Position numbers and translations under genes: made by a program
Assembly (NCBI RefSeq): GCF_022627325.1
Contig: NZ_JAETZZ010000008.1
Span: 124,001-188,000, forward strand
Direction: 5' to 3'
DNA length: 64,000 bases
Origin: Pseudomonas putida
GTDB taxonomy: Bacteria > Pseudomonadota > Gammaproteobacteria > Pseudomonadales > Pseudomonadaceae
Part shown: positions 61,402-64,000 of the stretch, one piece after another
How the letters are laid out: every line of letters starts with the position of its first letter
How positions within the stretch are numbered: the stretch's first letter is position 1
The notes under the pieces: generated by a model
Told to the model about the DNA's origin: nothing
The model's database searches: none
Seen by the model: only the letters and a program-made list of their open reading frames with translations

Positions 61402-62469
61402 ATGACGCTCACCGATCAGTCCACTCAGGTACGCCCCGGCGAAGAACTCGACGCGGCCGTCATCGATCCTTACCTGAAGGCCAACATCGCCGGCCTTGAG
61501 GGCACACCACGCATCAGCCAGTTCCCCGGGGGAGCCTCCAACCTGACCTATCTGGTGGCTTACCCAGGCCGTGAGTTCGTGCTGCGGCGCCCGCCTTTTG
61601 GCCAGAAAGCCAAGTCGGCCCACGACATGGGCCGTGAGTTCCGTATCCTCAACCAGCTCAACAGCGGCTTTCCTTATTGCCCCAAGGCCTACGCCCACTG
61701 CACCGATGAAACGGTGATCGGTGCCGAGTTCTATGTGATGGAGCGGGTGAACGGCATCATCCTGCGTTCGGACATTCCCGCCGAACTGAACCTGGATGCC
61801 AGCCGTACCGAGGCCCTCTGCAAAAGCTTCATCGACCGCCTGGTAGAGCTGCATCAAGTCGACTACCAGGCCTGCGGCCTCGCCGACCTGGGCAAACCTG
61901 AGGGCTATGTGCAGCGCCAGATCGAAGGCTGGACCAGCCGCTACGAAAAAGCCCTGACACCCGATGCGCCGCGCTGGGAGCAGGTCATTGCCTGGCTGCG
62001 CGAAAAGATGCCGGCCGACCACCCTCGCCCAGGCATCGTGCACAACGACTACCGCTTCGACAACGTGATCCTCGATGCCGAAAACCCCATGCGCATCATT
62101 GGCGTACTGGACTGGGAGATGGCCACGATCGGCGACCCACTGATGGACTTGGGCAACAGCCTGGCCTACTGGATCGAGGCGAGCGACCCGGCGCCGGTGC
62201 AACTGATGCGGCGCCAGCCGAGCAATGCCCAGGGCATGCTGACCCGCCGCCAGTTCGTCGATTACTACGCCGAGCGTGCGGGCATCCGCCTGGACAACTT
62301 CGATTACTACTATTGCTATGGCCTGTTCCGCCTGGCAGGCATCGTGCAGCAGATCTACTACCGCTTCTACCACGGCCAGACCCAGGACAAGCGCTTCGCC
62401 CAGTTCATTCACATGAACCGGCTGCTGGAGCAGATGAGCCTGCAGGTAATAGCCAAGTCCACGCTCTGA
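61402..62469 (+). CDS. Phosphotransferase family protein (APH/ACAD10-like kinase)
   Basis: The 355-residue kinase-fold protein has FPGGASNLTYLVAYPGREFVLRRPP (ATP site with Lys/Arg), the catalytic loop IVHNDYRFDNVILD (Asp and Asn) and VLDWEMATIGDPLMDLG with the metal-binding Asp. Related bacterial proteins phosphorylate 4-hydroxyacyl-CoAs, as in levulinate degradation and ACAD10/11. An SDR gene follows after 23 bp, so a hydroxyacyl oxidation/phosphorylation pathway is plausible. AAGGTAA precedes the ATG. Confidence 0.87.
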   Translation: MTLTDQSTQVRPGEELDAAVIDPYLKANIAGLEGTPRISQFPGGASNLTYLVAYPGREFVLRRPPFGQKAKSAHDMGREFRILNQLNSGFPYCPKAYAHCTDETVIGAEFYVMERVNGIILRSDIPAELNLDASRTEALCKSFIDRLVELHQVDYQACGLADLGKPEGYVQRQIEGWTSRYEKALTPDAPRWEQVIAWLREKMPADHPRPGIVHNDYRFDNVILDAENPMRIIGVLDWEMATIGDPLMDLGNSLAYWIEASDPAPVQLMRRQPSNAQGMLTRRQFVDYYAERAGIRLDNFDYYYCYGLFRLAGIVQQIYYRFYHGQTQDKRFAQFIHMNRLLEQMSLQVIAKSTL

Positions 62470-62492
62470 CGACAGACAACAAGGAAAACAGC

Positions 62493-63260
62493 ATGTCCAA
62501 GACCCACCTGTTCGACCTCGATGGCAAGATCGCTTTCGTCTCCGGCGCCAGCCGCGGCATTGGCGAGGCCATCGCGCACCTGCTGGCCCAGCAAGGTGCT
62601 CACGTGATCGTTTCCAGCCGCAAGCTCGAGGGCTGCCAGCAGGTGGCCGATGCGATCATCGCGGCAGGCGGCAAGGCCACCGCAGTGGCCTGCCACATCG
62701 GCGAACTGGAACAGATCCAGCAGGTTTTCGCCGGTATCCGCGAACAGTTCGGCCGCCTGGACGTGCTGGTCAACAACGCCGCCACCAACCCGCAGTTCTG
62801 CAACGTGCTGGACACCGACGCGGGCGCCTTCCAGAAGACCGTCGACGTCAATATCCGTGGCTATTTCTTCATGTCCGTCGAAGCCGGCAAGCTGATGCGT
62901 GAAAACGGCGGCGGCAGCATCATCAACGTGGCGTCGATCAATGGGATTTCGCCGGGGCATTTCCAGGGGATCTACTCGGTGACCAAGGCTGCGGTGATCA
63001 ACATGACCAAGGTCTTCGCCAAGGAGTGCGCGCAGTTCGGCATCCGCTGCAATGCCTTGCTGCCTGGCCTGACCGACACAAAGTTCGCCTCGGCGCTGGT
63101 GAAAAACGACGCCATCCTCAACGCCGCACTGCAGAAAATTCCGCTCAAACGCGTGGCCGACCCCAAGGAAATGGCCGGCGCCGTGCTGTACCTGGCCAGC
63201 GATGCCTCCAGTTACACCACCGGTACAGCGCTTAATGTCGACGGAGGCTACCTGTCCTGA
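62493..63260 (+). CDS. Short-chain dehydrogenase/reductase
   Basis: The 255-residue SDR has DGKIAFVSGASRGIGEAIAHLL (NAD(P) motif), VLVNNAATNP, the active-site Ser in INVASINGISPG, Tyr-Lys in IYSVTKAAV and the terminal VDGGYLS typical of FabG-like oxidoreductases. Co-transcription with the upstream kinase suggests oxidation or reduction of a hydroxyacyl-CoA. The start was set to ATG 62493 after AAGGAAAA; the leader reads ACAACAAGGA, similar to an Hfq/Crc CA motif. Confidence 0.88.
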   Translation: MSKTHLFDLDGKIAFVSGASRGIGEAIAHLLAQQGAHVIVSSRKLEGCQQVADAIIAAGGKATAVACHIGELEQIQQVFAGIREQFGRLDVLVNNAATNPQFCNVLDTDAGAFQKTVDVNIRGYFFMSVEAGKLMRENGGGSIINVASINGISPGHFQGIYSVTKAAVINMTKVFAKECAQFGIRCNALLPGLTDTKFASALVKNDAILNAALQKIPLKRVADPKEMAGAVLYLASDASSYTTGTALNVDGGYLS

Positions 63261-64000
63261 TCAGGCCTTGATCGCCTGCAGGGTGTAACTCAGCGGCAAG
63301 CGCTCAGGCCCCAGGCGCAGGCGCCATTCGCCGTCGGCGCCTTTGTCCATCTGGCCGGGTAACGCCTCCCAGGGGATGCTCTGGTGCTCGACCAGTGACG
63401 TCAGTTGCAGCCCTTGCGCCAGCAGGGCACTGACGACTTCGCCCAGACCATGGTTCCACTCATGGGTTTCGGTCTGGGTGAGGCGTTGATCGCTGTCGAC
63501 GTAAGTCTGGTCGCTGTGCCAAACCGTCGGCGCTTCGTGCTCGAAGTAGGAATATTCCAGTTGCAGCCGGTCCTGATGGTCTTCATTGACGGCCATCAGC
63601 ACCGGGTGGCCATCGCGCAGAAACAGCCGACCGCCAGGTTTGAGCAAGGCCGCCACTGCCCGGGCCCAAGGCTCGATGCGCGGTAGCCAGCACAATGCAC
63701 CGATTCCGGTGTAGACCAGGTCGAAGGTGCCTGCCTGCAGTACCTGATCGGCCTCATAGACATCGGCTTCTACGTAGTCGATGGCTGTGTTGCAACGCCC
63801 GGCAAGGCGCCGCGCCTGCATCAGCGAGGCTGCCGAATAATCCAGCCCGCACACCAGCGCGCCCAAGCGCGCCAGCGACAAGGTGTCGGTGCCGATATGG
63901 CATTGCAGGTGAGCGGTGCGCAGGCCCTGAATATCGCCAAGGCGTGGCAGGTCGAAGCGTACGGTCTGGGAAAGGTGCGCCGGCTGCTGGACCAGCTGCT
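63261..64000 (-). CDS. Class I SAM-dependent methyltransferase (N-terminus beyond window)
   Basis: The frame is open from the right edge to the TGA at 63261. The visible ~245 residues include LQCHIGTDTLSLARLGALVCGLDYSAASL (SAM motif I, with the acidic ribose-binding Asp), FDLVYTGIGALCWLPRI and LKPGGRLFLRDGHPVL, the layout of class I methyltransferases of the Tam/UbiE-like group. The substrate is unknown. The first residues and the start codon lie outside the window. It converges with the SDR gene, with stops directly abutting at 63260/63261. Confidence 0.85.
   Translation of the reverse strand, partial: QLVQQPAHLSQTVRFDLPRLGDIQGLRTAHLQCHIGTDTLSLARLGALVCGLDYSAASLMQARRLAGRCNTAIDYVEADVYEADQVLQAGTFDLVYTGIGALCWLPRIEPWARAVAALLKPGGRLFLRDGHPVLMAVNEDHQDRLQLEYSYFEHEAPTVWHSDQTYVDSDQRLTQTETHEWNHGLGEVVSALLAQGLQLTSLVEHQSIPWEALPGQMDKGADGEWRLRLGPERLPLSYTLQAIKA

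Overview
The window looks like chromosome of a Pseudomonas of the P. putida group. Supporting signs are the GC-rich, densely packed genes, a CsrA-family protein closest to RsmE, OprD- and NhaR-type proteins, an ahpC/ahpF pair, Hfq/Crc-type CA motifs in front of catabolic genes, and a short LOV protein beside a MerR regulator that resembles the P. putida light-response locus. This assignment comes from recognising protein families and synteny, not from a search.

Layout. 1-2.6 kb: the end of an alkylsulfatase, two DUF202 membrane proteins and a DUF1329 protein. 2.6-14.1 kb: a carboxylate/acyl catabolic island with a LysR gene at each end. It holds a PrpF-type isomerase, DctA, CitMHS, an OprD porin, an acyl-CoA ligase, an odd acyl-CoA dehydrogenase and an MFS carrier, and most of these genes carry AACAACAAGAG-like motifs next to their start codons. 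14.3-18.7 kb: a three-gene operon of unknown role, including a fusion of a serine-less alpha/beta hydrolase and a PEP-synthase-like enzyme. 18.7-21 kb: an MFS exporter and a LysR regulator.

21-28.7 kb is the most interesting part. A MerR/LitR-like regulator without the B12-binding signature is divergent from a LOV photoreceptor. Two convergent operons follow: SnoaL-like, SDR, COG2907 flavoprotein, DUF1365, CFA-type methyltransferase and DUF2878 on the plus strand; DUF3833 lipoprotein and chalcone-isomerase-like protein on the minus strand. Each operon starts with a paired TGTACA operator built around the same TATACYTGTACAA core. Together they look like a light-controlled fatty-acid-modification regulon.

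28.9-48.6 kb is mostly core genome: an MFS carrier, TerC, NhaR, SstT, a YceH-family protein, AhpC/AhpF, glutathione reductase, GalU, UDP-glucose dehydrogenase, a probable thiosulfate dehydrogenase pair (tsdBA), nitronate monooxygenase, modABC behind a ModE-like box, and topoisomerase IB. 48.9-52.1 kb: an RsmE-like regulator and a tight PAS-histidine kinase / KaiC-like ATPase / receiver module. 52.4-58.8 kb: a tRNA-Leu to tRNA-Cys interval holding accessory genes (a PL7 lyase, small orphan genes, a LexA-controlled umuDC set and a divergent SRAP gene). 58.9-64 kb: SohB, a histidine phosphatase, an SCP2 protein, an ACAD10-like kinase with an SDR, and a partial methyltransferase.

Two intergenic elements, after galU and after tRNA-Leu, are related roughly 70-nt imperfect palindromes sitting in the loop of intrinsic terminators. 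They look like copies of one small mobile or structured element. No CRISPR array, intact insertion sequence, rRNA or origin was seen.
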